From a virus: a stretch of DNA of 50,706 bases. The notes beneath the pieces are model-generated. The model was not told where the DNA came from. It worked only from the letters and a program-made list of their open reading frames with translations, and did no database searches. Shown here piece by piece: positions 22,525 through 30,114 of this stretch. Within the stretch, counting starts at the first letter, position 1, and each line of letters opens with the position of its first letter. The stretch is from the IMG/VR virus record IMGVR_UViG_3300042324_001056, positions 1 to 50,706 of that record. One strand, written 5' to 3'. A program made the translations under genes and the position numbers.

Positions 22525-23820
22525 TTAAAAATTACGTTCTGTTTCATAAACAGCCTTTACTGTTGGGAATCTTAAGCTAATGCCACCATGCTGATTAAAA
22601 GATTCTTCAAAGTATTGAACTGTGATTTGTTTACCAAGAATAGCATTTGGATTTGCTTTATAAAGTCTACGTTGTTCAAGACTAAATCCAGATCCAACGT
22701 CAACTCGATAACCTTTGTGCTCGATAACTACGTGACGCATTACATCTTCTTCGACTTCTTTGCCATCAACAATAACTCTGAATGGACCATTTTGAATATC
22801 AACAACTGTGTATTCTGCATCATGGAATTGTTTAACTTTAAGAATATCAGCACTACGTTTACCTCGGTAGAAAGTATCTTTGCGAAGCATAATACCTTCC
22901 CAACCTTCTTTAGTTCCTTCAGCAATAAATGAATTCATTTGTTCTTCGTTCTCGATTCTGATCTGCTCAAGTTTCTCTGTCAAAAATAATTCTGAATTGT
23001 AGTTTTCAAACCAACCTTCAAGATATTCTTGACGAGCAGAGAATTTACGACCTGACATTTTCTCAATAAATTCAGTGTGAGTCAATGCATCAAAGACCAA
23101 GAATTTAGGACGTTTGATCGTGTGATTTTTGCGTTTGATCTCTTTGATAATACCTTGGAAATCTTCTTTGCCATTCTCATCAACCATACAGATTTCACCA
23201 TCAAGAACGATGTCTTGGGCCAAACGAGTAAGTTCTAGTTTAAGATTGCCAAGAGTTTCAAATTCATTACCAACTCGAGAATAAAAGTTAACATCTCCGT
23301 TCTTTCTTAAGATGGCGATACAACGTACACCATCTAATTTACGGCTCATGTACCAACCATCTTTAAAGTTAACCTTTTTGGCTGTTTTTTCGTCGTAAGC
23401 TTGTGCTAATGCAACATCAAAGGTTGGAATAAGCGAAGGAATGGCAGTGTTAATCATAGATGCAGTAGATCTTGTCTTAAGATTACGATCTAAGATGTTC
23501 CAGATTAGGTCCTCGGATTCACGATGTGCGCCAACAAACGCATTGACTGCTTGAATAGCGGAGTGGCCAGTGAGATTACGATCACTGAGATCATCCAAAA
23601 GCCCAAAAAGGCTGCTATACATATTTTCTGGAGCAACCAAGTCGCTGCGGTTTTGACAGTTTTTAGAAGTAACATAATATTGCTTAAAAGTATTATATGT
23701 ATACTCGAGTATTTTACAGATTTCTGCATCATGTGCATATTTTTTCAGCACGTTCAACTTATCTGTGTTTGAGTTTGACGAGTTTGACTCGTTAACAAAG
23801 TTTTGTAGGTTCTTAAGCAT
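22525..23820 (-). CDS. ATP-dependent DNA ligase with head-packaging tag
   Basis: 431 aa from the ATG at 23820. Motif I is SRKLDGVR (Lys161 as the AMP acceptor), with FYSRVGNEF, LDGEICMVD (III), FLVFDAL (IIIa), EGIMLRK (IV) and ILKVKQF (V), then an OB-type C-terminal part: a phage/viral-type DNA ligase of T4 gp30 size class. The N-terminus MLKNLQNFVNE|S matches the packaging tag of the head proteins, an unusual addition for a ligase. An alternative start at 23826 adds two residues. The gene overlaps the end of the gene at 23813. Inference: some ligase is carried in the virion, perhaps to seal incoming DNA. Confidence 0.85.
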   Translation of the reverse strand: MLKNLQNFVNESNSSNSNTDKLNVLKKYAHDAEICKILEYTYNTFKQYYVTSKNCQNRSDLVAPENMYSSLFGLLDDLSDRNLTGHSAIQAVNAFVGAHRESEDLIWNILDRNLKTRSTASMINTAIPSLIPTFDVALAQAYDEKTAKKVNFKDGWYMSRKLDGVRCIAILRKNGDVNFYSRVGNEFETLGNLKLELTRLAQDIVLDGEICMVDENGKEDFQGIIKEIKRKNHTIKRPKFLVFDALTHTEFIEKMSGRKFSARQEYLEGWFENYNSELFLTEKLEQIRIENEEQMNSFIAEGTKEGWEGIMLRKDTFYRGKRSADILKVKQFHDAEYTVVDIQNGPFRVIVDGKEVEEDVMRHVVIEHKGYRVDVGSGFSLEQRRLYKANPNAILGKQITVQYFEESFNQHGGISLRFPTVKAVYETERNF

Positions 23821-24157
23821 TTGCATATTTTTTAAGAGTTTGACGGTAATTAACTGCTGCACGACAGATCAGATCTAAACGATCTTCATGAGATGGAACC
23901 AAGATTCTTTCAGTTTGAAAGTATTCACAACCTGACCAATCAGAAACTCTTTTTGCTTGACGAGTTTTATTGACTTGATAAATGGTCGTGATTAGATGTC
24001 CTCGCCAATTTCTGGTTTGGTATGCTCGACGAACATAACCAGATTCGTAACTCATGTAAATACATTTAGCGATTGGATCGAAATAACAAACTGTACCATT
24101 GTCAGCTTGACGTTGACTAGTAATTTCTACTAACTTAAGGGCTTGTGTCTTTGTCAT
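23813..24157 (-). CDS. Hypothetical protein
   Basis: 114 aa, basic, with many Tyr and Arg residues (SGYVRRAYQTRNWRGHL). Not recognised. Its last codons overlap the ligase start, implying coupled expression, so a role near DNA or RNA is possible. Confidence 0.55.
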   Translation of the reverse strand: MTKTQALKLVEITSQRQADNGTVCYFDPIAKCIYMSYESGYVRRAYQTRNWRGHLITTIYQVNKTRQAKRVSDWSGCEYFQTERILVPSHEDRLDLICRAAVNYRQTLKKYANA

Positions 24158-24162
24158 ATTAA

Positions 24163-24564
24163 TTATTTTACTTGATTTAAAGATGAAAATTTAATCATAC
24201 TTGCCGTAACTCGGTAAGATTTACCATTGCGAGTAACAATAACTGGATTCTTTTGAGCTCTTGTTTTCCAACCAGCGATAACATATTCGTTACCTTGAAT
24301 AGAAACTGTATCACCAATCTTAACACCTGGTAAAAGAGTCGATGCGTATCGAGCAAAATCACTAGCTTCTTTGGTCATTACTACACCATTAGAGGCTTTA
24401 ACTGCTGCTTGAACTTTAAAAGTTACATTAGATCCAGTGAAGGAAGCATTACCAGTTGAGATTTCAATACCATACTTTTTAGAAAGTGCAGCTAAAGCCA
24501 TGTCAATTTCAGAGCGAAGAGATTTAACAGTGGCACGGTCGAAGGTTTTAATTTGATTTTTCAT
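24163..24564 (-). CDS. Hypothetical protein with SH3-like C-terminus
   Basis: 133 aa. An N-terminal helix (TVKSLRSEIDMALAALSKKYG) precedes strands (FTGSNVTFKVQAAV) and a C-terminal small beta barrel (IGDTVSIQGNEYVIAGWKTR, PVIVTRNGKSYRVTASMI). Resembles common phage proteins of unknown role. First gene of the ligase operon. Confidence 0.6.
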   Translation of the reverse strand: MKNQIKTFDRATVKSLRSEIDMALAALSKKYGIEISTGNASFTGSNVTFKVQAAVKASNGVVMTKEASDFARYASTLLPGVKIGDTVSIQGNEYVIAGWKTRAQKNPVIVTRNGKSYRVTASMIKFSSLNQVK

Positions 24565-24578
24565 GTTGTTTATCTGAT

Positions 24579-24613
24579 TAATTATATGTAAATATACGTG
24601 ATTTATTTGACAG
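24579..24613 (-). promoter_or_regulatory. Class A promoter
   Basis: TGTCAAATAAATCACGTATA then TTTACATATAATTAAT on the minus strand, driving the gene at 24163 and the ligase operon. Confidence 0.7.
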
Positions 24614-24631
24614 TAAAAAATTTATTTTACT

Positions 24632-24649
24632 AAAGTTGCGAACATTTTA
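24632..24649 (-). promoter_or_regulatory. UUCG 3'-end element
   Basis: At the stop of 24647-24964. CTAAA and TTTAG flank ATG-TTCG-CAAC, so the hairpin here has a five-base-pair outer stem of different sequence from the other copies. Confidence 0.6.
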
Positions 24650-24964
24650 GTTGATATAAGCTGGACCGTAAGGACCATAAGATGCTGTACCTTCTAAGAT
24701 GTTACCACGACTGTGTTTAGCTGGTGCTCTCCAAGATGCTGGTTTAAGTAAGTCACCTGCTATTTCAGCTTTTTCAGGAGTATTGTATAATGCTATAAAA
24801 GCCCAAATAGTAGTACCGTTCCAAACTTGAGCATATTTTACGCCAAACTTGACAGTAAGTCTAGGAACATTTAAACTAGATAAATGAGCAGCATAATAGC
24901 TGTTGATTGTAGCTTGAGCTTCGTTAGCTACCCATGATTCGATTTGTGATTTGATGTTTTGCAT
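24647..24964 (-). CDS. Hypothetical protein
   Basis: 105 aa: N-terminal helix (QIESWVANEAQATINSYYAAH), central strands (LTVKFGVKYAQVWNGTTIWAF), Gly/Pro/Tyr-rich C-terminus (SYGPYGPAYIN). Not recognised. A single-gene unit between two class A promoter cassettes. Confidence 0.55.
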   Translation of the reverse strand: MQNIKSQIESWVANEAQATINSYYAAHLSSLNVPRLTVKFGVKYAQVWNGTTIWAFIALYNTPEKAEIAGDLLKPASWRAPAKHSRGNILEGTASYGPYGPAYIN

Positions 24965-24977
24965 GTTGTTTTGCTTT

Positions 24978-25013
24978 TAATTATAGAGTAAATATACGTG
25001 ATTTATTTGACAA
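24978..25013 (-). promoter_or_regulatory. Class A promoter
   Basis: TGTCAAATAAATCACGTATA then TTTACTCTATAATTAAAA on the minus strand, before the ATG at 24964. Nearly identical to the 18136 copy. Confidence 0.7.
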
Positions 25014-25021
25014 CCCAAAAT

Positions 25022-25384
25022 TTATTTTTCAGAAGTTGCGAACAATTCTGCTTTTTTAGCCTTAATGTGCTTACAGTCACCTCGATGAAAACTATTTGAT
25101 GGACATGTGCAGCTCCAAGAGCCATTATTATCTGAAACAGTGTAAGTTACACCAGCTTTAGATCCATTTACTGTCCATTCTTGCTTAGGTTTGGACTCTT
25201 TAGGAGCTGATGGTGCTACTTGTTTTTTAGACGTATTATCTGCTTCGAAGAACCTGATCTGATCCCTAGTAGTCCCATCGGGCACTGGGTGCCAATCTGG
25301 ACATACATAAGTACCTGATAAAGTTTTGACTATGGCAAAAACATCACCATAAAACCGACTACGTGGGAATGTATAGATCTCCAT
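25022..25384 (-). CDS. SWIM zinc-finger protein
   Basis: 120 aa. Near the C-terminus WSCTCPSNSFHRGDCKHIKA gives the SWIM pattern CxC...CxH, a zinc finger for nucleic-acid or protein binding; a Lys/Pro-rich linker precedes it. The N-terminal 45 residues (IYTFPRSRFYGDVFAIV) are unassigned. The coding 3' end contains the UUCG element, so this motif is conserved even inside codons. Confidence 0.7.
   Translation of the reverse strand: MEIYTFPRSRFYGDVFAIVKTLSGTYVCPDWHPVPDGTTRDQIRFFEADNTSKKQVAPSAPKESKPKQEWTVNGSKAGVTYTVSDNNGSWSCTCPSNSFHRGDCKHIKAKKAELFATSEK
25030..25050 (-). promoter_or_regulatory. UUCG 3'-end element inside coding sequence
   Basis: CAGAA and TTCTG flank TTG-TTCG-CAA with one unpaired C: the best-paired hairpin of the nine copies. 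It lies in the last codons (ELFATSEK) of the SWIM gene. Confidence 0.65.
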
Positions 25385-25387
25385 GGC

Positions 25388-25606
25388 TTATCGTTCTAAG
25401 ATTACAAATTCACCAAATTCACGATCGAATACTTGTAAGAGATGTTCATAATCTCCTGACATCATTTCTCCAATGATCTTATCTTTGTTAAGTTTAAGTT
25501 GGCTTGCGAATTTAGCTGCCATTCCCATAAGGACAAATGCATTACCTTCTGGTCCTGTAAGATCGATAATGATCGGTCCTGATTTTTCTTCTTTATTTCT
25601 TATCAT
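25388..25606 (-). CDS. Hypothetical protein
   Basis: 72 aa from the ATG at 25606 (MIRNKEEKSG). A longer reading is only translation through the upstream terminator and promoter. Contains GPIIIDLTGPEGNAFVLMGMA and helices after it. I have an impression of similar small phage proteins but no function. Three bases upstream of the SWIM gene. Confidence 0.6.
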   Translation of the reverse strand: MIRNKEEKSGPIIIDLTGPEGNAFVLMGMAAKFASQLKLNKDKIIGEMMSGDYEHLLQVFDREFGEFVILER

Positions 25607-25612
25607 CTTTCT

Positions 25613-25650
25613 TTTAATTATAGAGTAAATATACGACAAATATTTGACAT
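25613..25650 (-). promoter_or_regulatory. Class A promoter
   Basis: TGTCAAATATTTGTCGTATA then TTTACTCTATAATTAAAAG on the minus strand, seven bases before the ATG at 25606. Confidence 0.7.
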
Positions 25651-25658
25651 AAAAAAAT

Positions 25659-25684
25659 CTGGATGAAAATAAATTCACCCAGAC
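25659..25684 (-). terminator. Terminator hairpin of the CTGG/CCAG type
   Basis: Same loop as at 8838 and 33267, but the stem reads TCTGG with CCAGA: a compensatory change that keeps pairing. Confidence 0.8.
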
Positions 25685-25689
25685 CTAAA

Positions 25690-25705
25690 AAAGTTACGAA
25701 CATTT
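25690..25705 (-). promoter_or_regulatory. UUCG 3'-end element
   Basis: ATGTTCGTAACTTTTTT directly after the stop of 25705-26049, before the terminator. Confidence 0.6.
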
Positions 25706-26049
25706 TATTTTTTCTTGTAAGTCTCGCCGACTTTCTTGCCCTTTTCTGTTAAAAAGATCATTTGATCACCATTCTCGTCTTCAATCCAATCCATTAAACC
25801 CTCTTCCTTTAATTTAAGAGTAATAGAGTAGGCTAAACCTCGATTGATGGCATTGTCAATCTCATCTTCTGACCACCACATATCTGTGCCAGCTACGAAC
25901 TTAGGAAATGCTATTTCTGCAAGTGCTTCATAGAACCAATCTTCTAGCAATTCTGGTTCTTCTTCAAATAAACCCTCGGCCTTAAAGGCCATTACAGCTA
26001 AATTAGTTAATTCAACTACTGGTTCTGGCCAATCTGTTTTTTCTATCAT
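25705..26049 (-). CDS. Acidic hypothetical protein
   Basis: 114 aa, helical, acidic N-terminus with paired Glu/Leu runs (GLFEEEPELLEDWFYEALAE) and a C-terminal winged-helix-like segment (LKLKEEGLMDWIEDENGDQMIFLTEKG). Not recognised; a small regulator is possible but unsupported by a clear motif. Confidence 0.55.
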   Translation of the reverse strand: MIEKTDWPEPVVELTNLAVMAFKAEGLFEEEPELLEDWFYEALAEIAFPKFVAGTDMWWSEDEIDNAINRGLAYSITLKLKEEGLMDWIEDENGDQMIFLTEKGKKVGETYKKK

Positions 26050-26053
26050 GATT

Positions 26054-26467
26054 TTAGTCTTCTGTTTGTGTTATCTCGTAATGCAATAATGAATGCCATA
26101 AGTTCTGTATCTGATGAACAAATACTATGTCAAATGAGATCGGATATTTCTTACCATCATCATTTGAGTCAGGACTATCAGTGAACTCTTGATAAAAAGC
26201 CCAGTTTTTAGCCCAGTCTCGGTATCTAAAGCAAAACTTGTAATCGTATATGCCTTTGCACCAATACTCACCGTCTTTATGGAATCCCCACTGTTCAAAC
26301 CACTCATCAGTTAAGACAAGACCTTTTACTCTTTCGTAGTCTTCCATTGTGTCTTGAGTTTCTTCTAAGTCCACAACTACGCATGATAAATGACCGATCT
26401 CAATAATCTTGGCAATCCTATTGCCCAGATCTATAATGTTTCCAATTCTTAAGTCTGTTGATTTCAT
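26054..26467 (-). CDS. Bacteroidetes phage-type hypothetical protein
   Basis: 137 aa starting MKSTDLRIGNIIDLGNRI, a pattern I recognise from uncharacterised proteins of Bacteroidetes phages and prophages (RIGN followed by a strand and a C-terminal HQIQNLWHSL helix). Supports the host assignment. Overlaps the next gene's stop by four bases. Confidence 0.65.
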   Translation of the reverse strand: MKSTDLRIGNIIDLGNRIAKIIEIGHLSCVVVDLEETQDTMEDYERVKGLVLTDEWFEQWGFHKDGEYWCKGIYDYKFCFRYRDWAKNWAFYQEFTDSPDSNDDGKKYPISFDIVFVHQIQNLWHSLLHYEITQTED

Positions 26468-26727
26468 ATTACTTGTTTGTTAAATATATGTCGGCAATCA
26501 GTATATGCACATCTGTAATCGCCATCGTTTGATATAGAATATTCATTTACTCCTTCACATTTTGGGCATATAACATCTTCTTCGATATGTTGAAGTTTTA
26601 TGTCAAATGAAGCATAGATCTTTCTAGCAGCAATTTCATGCCAATCAGGAATACTATGTTCATGTTTCTTTTGCTCATCTTTAATGCGCAGCGCAATTGC
26701 TTTTATGATTATTTCTTTGTCGTCCAT
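26464..26727 (-). CDS. Zinc-ribbon protein
   Basis: 87 aa from the ATG at 26727 (MDDKEIIIKA); an upstream ATG at 26745 adds six residues and overlaps the kinase gene. The C-terminus has CPKC and CAYTDCRH, a probable zinc ribbon. Function unknown; a nucleic-acid contact is likely by fold only. Confidence 0.6.
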   Translation of the reverse strand: MDDKEIIIKAIALRIKDEQKKHEHSIPDWHEIAARKIYASFDIKLQHIEEDVICPKCEGVNEYSISNDGDYRCAYTDCRHIFNKQVI

Positions 26728-26731
26728 ATTT

Positions 26732-27145
26732 TTATAATTTAACATTAAAACGATCTTTCATTCTTTGAATTGCCTCAGCTGGTACACCATGTTGGTTTTC
26801 TCCACCATGACGGTTTTCAACAATAATGCTAAAGACCATATAGCCATATTGTTTAGCTAAATCAAAATAAGGTTGCATTTCCCATTCTTGTGTGAATGTG
26901 TTTGAAACTGCAATTTCTCGATAGAATTGGTCATTCACTAATGAATCTTTCATATATGTTTCAACCAAAGTTCGACAAGATTCATGAGCCTCTTTTAATT
27001 TAGAGCCATCAAACTTATATTCTCCGTCGACCATAAAATACTTATCAGCTTCACAAACTAAAAAGTCTGAGCCAACTAAGTTTAATGCAAATGTTGATTT
27101 GCCAGATCCTGGTATTCCGCGTACGATGTATAATTTTTTAGTCAT
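26732..27145 (-). CDS. P-loop kinase, polynucleotide-kinase-like (AAA_33)
   Basis: 137 aa. Walker A GIPGSGKS at residues 10-17, EADKYF as the phosphate-acceptor/Mg segment, and VSNTFTQEWEMQPYFDLAKQYGY with ENRHGGENQHGVPAE, the lid region typical of N4BP2/T4 Pnk-related kinases. T4 Pnkp phosphorylates 5'-OH RNA/DNA ends. Here there is no fused phosphatase; the HAD enzyme at 5001-5591 could supply that step. Fits with the two RNA ligases. Overlaps the gene at 27138 by eight bases. Confidence 0.75.
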   Translation of the reverse strand: MTKKLYIVRGIPGSGKSTFALNLVGSDFLVCEADKYFMVDGEYKFDGSKLKEAHESCRTLVETYMKDSLVNDQFYREIAVSNTFTQEWEMQPYFDLAKQYGYMVFSIIVENRHGGENQHGVPAEAIQRMKDRFNVKL

Positions 27146-27524
27146 TTTTAAAGTGTTTTTTGTAAATTTTTTGATTAGCTAATTTGTAAACTTCAAAGAA
27201 ATCTTTTTGTTCATCTTCAGTTAAGTCTAAAAGACGAGAACCTACGCTTTCTAAATTAATATCTGGTTCTCGTCTATTTAAACGTAATGATGCAATCATA
27301 AAACAAGATTCCTTGTGAATAAAGAGTGACTTTTGAATTGAATGGCCTCCAGTTGGAATTTGTAAGTACTCTCCACCGAAACTATCAACATATCCCGCAT
27401 CTCGATACTCTTGTTCTTTACCAAAGTGTGGATTTGGCTGCCACTTAATTATCTCGTAAAATATTTCATCTACTTTGGTAGTTGTGTATTTTTTACACTC
27501 TATGTTATTGATTCTAATTTTCAT
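27138..27524 (-). CDS. Hypothetical protein
   Basis: 128 aa, alpha/beta with YVDSFGGEYLQIPTGGHSI and a C-terminal helix. Not recognised. Overlaps both the kinase and the phosphoesterase genes, so it belongs to the end-processing operon. Confidence 0.55.
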   Translation of the reverse strand: MKIRINNIECKKYTTTKVDEIFYEIIKWQPNPHFGKEQEYRDAGYVDSFGGEYLQIPTGGHSIQKSLFIHKESCFMIASLRLNRREPDINLESVGSRLLDLTEDEQKDFFEVYKLANQKIYKKHFKND

Positions 27525-28152
27525 GATGATCTTTTGGTAAGGTTAATGCCAATTTTGGTCTGTCTTTTAAAAGATTTAAAACTTCTTCTAAACTGTTTGG
27601 GTTTAAATCATTTCCATCTACACCCACATCCATTGCTCGACCTTTAGCAATCCTAGAGTGTTCAGGCAAATGGACGTGGCCGTGTAAATGCATAACGCCA
27701 TCACCCATTCCATTCCAACTTGCAATAGGAAAGTGACACAAAACAAAACGATGTTTGATGTGCTTGTTATCAGTTGGCTGAACCAAAGTCAAAAACAAAT
27801 AGTGGTTAACAGATGCAAATAATGATCTGATGCCTTCTTTGTCATTTTCAATATGGTGGTCATGGTTACCCAAAATCAAGTGAACGTTCTTACAGTTAAG
27901 TTGGTTTCTAAATTCTGCAATAGAATCAAAACCACCAAAAGACCAATCACCTAAGTGAAATAAAATATCATCTTCACGAACTATTTGATTGATGCTATCG
28001 ATCAAGACAGCATTCATGTGGTACAATGAATTATAGTCGCGCACACTTGAACTATCTGGCCACTGTGAAGTAGCTTTACAGATGTTAGCGTGATTATAAT
28101 GAGTATCGCTAGTAAAGAAAACTCTTTGTCCTTTTTCTAAAGTTATTTTCAT
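27514..28152 (-). CDS. Calcineurin-like metallophosphoesterase
   Basis: 212 aa with SDTHYNHANI, FHLGDWSFG, LGNHDHHI, CHFPIASW and LHGHVHLP in family order. The DTHxxH start and WSFG/HFP motifs resemble the small phage/bacterial phosphoesterase group. Substrate unknown. Co-transcribed with the kinase at 26732, so processing of polynucleotide ends is a reasonable guess. Confidence 0.85.
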   Translation of the reverse strand: MKITLEKGQRVFFTSDTHYNHANICKATSQWPDSSSVRDYNSLYHMNAVLIDSINQIVREDDILFHLGDWSFGGFDSIAEFRNQLNCKNVHLILGNHDHHIENDKEGIRSLFASVNHYLFLTLVQPTDNKHIKHRFVLCHFPIASWNGMGDGVMHLHGHVHLPEHSRIAKGRAMDVGVDGNDLNPNSLEEVLNLLKDRPKLALTLPKDHHEN

Positions 28153-28153
28153 C

Positions 28154-28357
28154 TTAAACTATTTTAATATTGTCAATGTGTGTTAAACTTACTCTCTTCC
28201 ACGTCCATTTTTTTGTAAATTGGAATAATTTATCCCATGCTGATTTCTCATCAACTGCATCAACTTCGCAATCATCAAAGTCAAAATCGTCATATCCTGG
28301 TACCCATCTAATTCCTTGGAAGTAGTATTTTTTGGTTTGTTCTAATGTATTTTCCAT
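28154..28357 (-). CDS. Hypothetical protein
   Basis: 67 aa: YYFQGIRWVPGYDDFDFDDCEVDAVDEKSA..., acidic middle and basic C-terminus. Not recognised. First gene behind the class A promoter at 28369-28406. Confidence 0.55.
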   Translation of the reverse strand: MENTLEQTKKYYFQGIRWVPGYDDFDFDDCEVDAVDEKSAWDKLFQFTKKWTWKRVSLTHIDNIKIV

Positions 28358-28368
28358 ATCTTTATCTT

Positions 28369-28406
28369 TTAATTATAGAGCTAATATACTAATAACTTTT
28401 GACATA
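28369..28406 (-). promoter_or_regulatory. Class A promoter
   Basis: TGTCAAAAGTTATTAGTATA then TTAGCTCTATAATTAAAAG on the minus strand, driving the phosphoesterase-kinase operon. Confidence 0.65.
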
Positions 28407-28413
28407 AAAAAAT

Positions 28414-28605
28414 TTACTTGCGAACATTTTTAGCTTTTTTTGCTAACCTTCTGGCCTTCAATCGTTTAAAAAACCCAAGTTTTTTCTTGGGCTTCTTTGT
28501 TTCTTTGATGCTTGTTTCAGTTGCTATTTGCTTTGGTACAATAATCTGATCCTTTTCGCAACTAGTAAACGCCAATATTAACAAAAGCATTAATGTCTTC
28601 TTCAT
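28414..28605 (-). CDS. Small lipoprotein with basic tail
   Basis: 63 aa. Signal peptide MKKTLMLLLILAFTSC with lipobox Cys16, then a Lys-rich tail (KPKKKLGFFKRLKARRLAKK). Its 5' end overlaps the previous gene by 44 nt, a large but not exceptional overlap. A two-component spanin outer subunit is possible but not shown. Confidence 0.55.
   Translation of the reverse strand: MKKTLMLLLILAFTSCEKDQIIVPKQIATETSIKETKKPKKKLGFFKRLKARRLAKKAKNVRK
28417..28430 (-). promoter_or_regulatory. UUCG 3'-end element inside coding sequence
   Basis: ATGTTCGCAAG immediately before the TAA of the lipoprotein gene; a divergent copy that lacks the final CTTT. Confidence 0.5.
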
Positions 28606-29206
28606 AGTCTAAACTGTTTGGGTAATATAATAGGGTTGGATTCTTCTTTTGGATGTCAATCTCTGGATACTTTTCACTAAAAGTCTTAACATCAAAGCGT
28701 TCAGTGATTAAATGAACCCCATTTTTAGTTGGAATATTAGCAATAATCTTCATTCCAAATGGCAGACACTGAGTATTAATGAATAATTGAATTTCTCTAT
28801 CAAACGACTCATCTTTGGTATCAATGTCAACAATCCAACGTTTTTCTTGAGTCTTGATCTGACCAACAACTGAATCAAACAAACCTTTTTGATTTGTGTT
28901 ACCATCTTGAATTCTCTGAGCAAGTGCAACCATCATGTTTAAACTAACATCAAAGTGATTTTGTTTCTGTATATGAATATAAGCACGAGCTTTAAACATC
29001 TCACACAATTGCTTGATCTCATCCCATCTACGTTCTAAGTGATCAATACTTTCAATACAATAAGTCTTAATAGTTCTTACTGATTGGTGATTGTCTCGTT
29101 CGGCTTCAGGTTGGTCCTTTTTACGCTTGAAAACATAAAGCATGTAAAAGTCACCCTTCTTTTCGAAGTTCAATAATGGTTTGATTATGTCTAAGTTGTT
29201 TATCAT
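28562..29206 (-). CDS. Hypothetical protein, possibly primase-fold related
   Basis: 214 aa. Contains RWIVDIDTKDESF, a DxD on a strand, and later NGVHLITERFD, which loosely recalls archaeo-eukaryotic primase folds (DxD ... His). The match is weak and size is small, so I leave the function open. Its stop overlaps the lipoprotein start, and its start overlaps the stop of 29206-29385. Confidence 0.55.
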   Translation of the reverse strand: MINNLDIIKPLLNFEKKGDFYMLYVFKRKKDQPEAERDNHQSVRTIKTYCIESIDHLERRWDEIKQLCEMFKARAYIHIQKQNHFDVSLNMMVALAQRIQDGNTNQKGLFDSVVGQIKTQEKRWIVDIDTKDESFDREIQLFINTQCLPFGMKIIANIPTKNGVHLITERFDVKTFSEKYPEIDIQKKNPTLLYYPNSLDYEEDINAFVNIGVY

Positions 29207-29385
29207 TATGCTTCTCTTTCTAGTTCTAACATATCATTATGAGCTAAATCACATTCATGCGATTCTGATCCACCTTCTTCAATCTCTGAAAGGGCTAACG
29301 AATACAAATCTTGTATTTCTGATTTAAGTTCAGGTTTTGCTTTGATAATTCTGATTGCTTCTGCTTTTAATTCTTCTTTATACAT
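29206..29385 (-). CDS. Small acidic helical protein
   Basis: 59 aa from the ATG at 29385 (MYKEELKAEAIRII); a longer reading is translation of the upstream terminator-promoter. Helical, ending in LELEREA. Not recognised. Confidence 0.5.
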   Translation of the reverse strand: MYKEELKAEAIRIIKAKPELKSEIQDLYSLALSEIEEGGSESHECDLAHNDMLELEREA

Positions 29386-29396
29386 GTTGTTTGTTT

Positions 29397-29433
29397 TGAT
29401 TATACTGTAAATATACAAAAAGTTTTCGACATA
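29397..29433 (-). promoter_or_regulatory. Class A promoter
   Basis: TGTCGAAAACTTTTTGTATA then TTTACAGTATAATCAAAAC on the minus strand; TGTCGAAA is the most divergent upstream box of the set. Confidence 0.65.
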
Positions 29434-29438
29434 AAAAA

Positions 29439-29466
29439 ATCCAGATGAAAATAAATTCACCTGGAT
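29439..29466 (-). terminator. Terminator hairpin of the CCAG/CTGG type
   Basis: ATCCAG pairs with CTGGAT around the shared loop; the stem has changed on both sides relative to the 8838 copy. Confidence 0.8.
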
Positions 29467-29471
29467 CTAAT

Positions 29472-29488
29472 AAAGTTGCGAACAATTT
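29472..29488 (-). promoter_or_regulatory. UUCG 3'-end element
   Basis: AAATTGTTCGCAACTTTA three bases after the stop of 29492-30094. Confidence 0.6.
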
Positions 29489-29491
29489 GAA

Positions 29492-30094
29492 TTAATCCAT
29501 TCTGGCTTTGTCGGGTGGCAAAAGCGTATCAATTGCAATTTGAGTCTTAGTATTATCTGGCTCACTAAAAATGATATGATTAGGATAAACCTCATGCTCT
29601 TCGTTTTTAAATGCCATTGTATATTTGTCTCCCATTCCTGGTTTTAAGTATGCTACTGTCATGTGAGGATGATAATCTGGGAAATCACTCTTATACGGTA
29701 ACTTAGTCAATTCTTCGTTACAATCATGCAAGAATGAAGACTTTTTATCAGTATAACCAACATCAAACTTTAAAACATCGTATTTACCATTTTCAAATAG
29801 GGACATATTGTAAAGTCTAAGTTTACCAAATTTGATACCCTTAACTATTTGTTCGATTTGATCTGGAGTAACTGTGTCTTCTAAACCATAAAGTAATGTA
29901 CAGTGTGGTTCATCTTCTAAACCAAATGTTCTGTCCTCTTCTTCGGTGTAAAGATCTTCTTCGTCTATTTTAGAATGAATTTCTGCAAGTTGCGGAAAGT
30001 CAAAGTACAACATAGCACAACTTGAATTGTATGTGTCGCCTTTTTTCTCGACTAGATCCTTAACGAATTGTTCGAATAGTCTAATATTTTTCAT
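29492..30094 (-). CDS. 2H phosphoesterase-like protein with packaging-type N-terminus
   Basis: 200 aa from the ATG at 30094. Two HxT motifs, EPHCTLLYG and YHPHMTVAY, define the 2H (LigT/cyclic phosphodiesterase) fold, whose members open 2',3'-cyclic phosphates in RNA or nucleotides. The N-terminus MKNIRLFEQFVKDLVEKKG clearly resembles the head tag, but NE|A is replaced; LVE|K (residues 14-16) may be the cut. Likely partner of the RNA ligases in RNA repair, possibly virion-borne. Confidence 0.75.
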   Translation of the reverse strand: MKNIRLFEQFVKDLVEKKGDTYNSSCAMLYFDFPQLAEIHSKIDEEDLYTEEEDRTFGLEDEPHCTLLYGLEDTVTPDQIEQIVKGIKFGKLRLYNMSLFENGKYDVLKFDVGYTDKKSSFLHDCNEELTKLPYKSDFPDYHPHMTVAYLKPGMGDKYTMAFKNEEHEVYPNHIIFSEPDNTKTQIAIDTLLPPDKARMD

Positions 30095-30114
30095 GAATTT
30101 GTTTTTATAATTTT

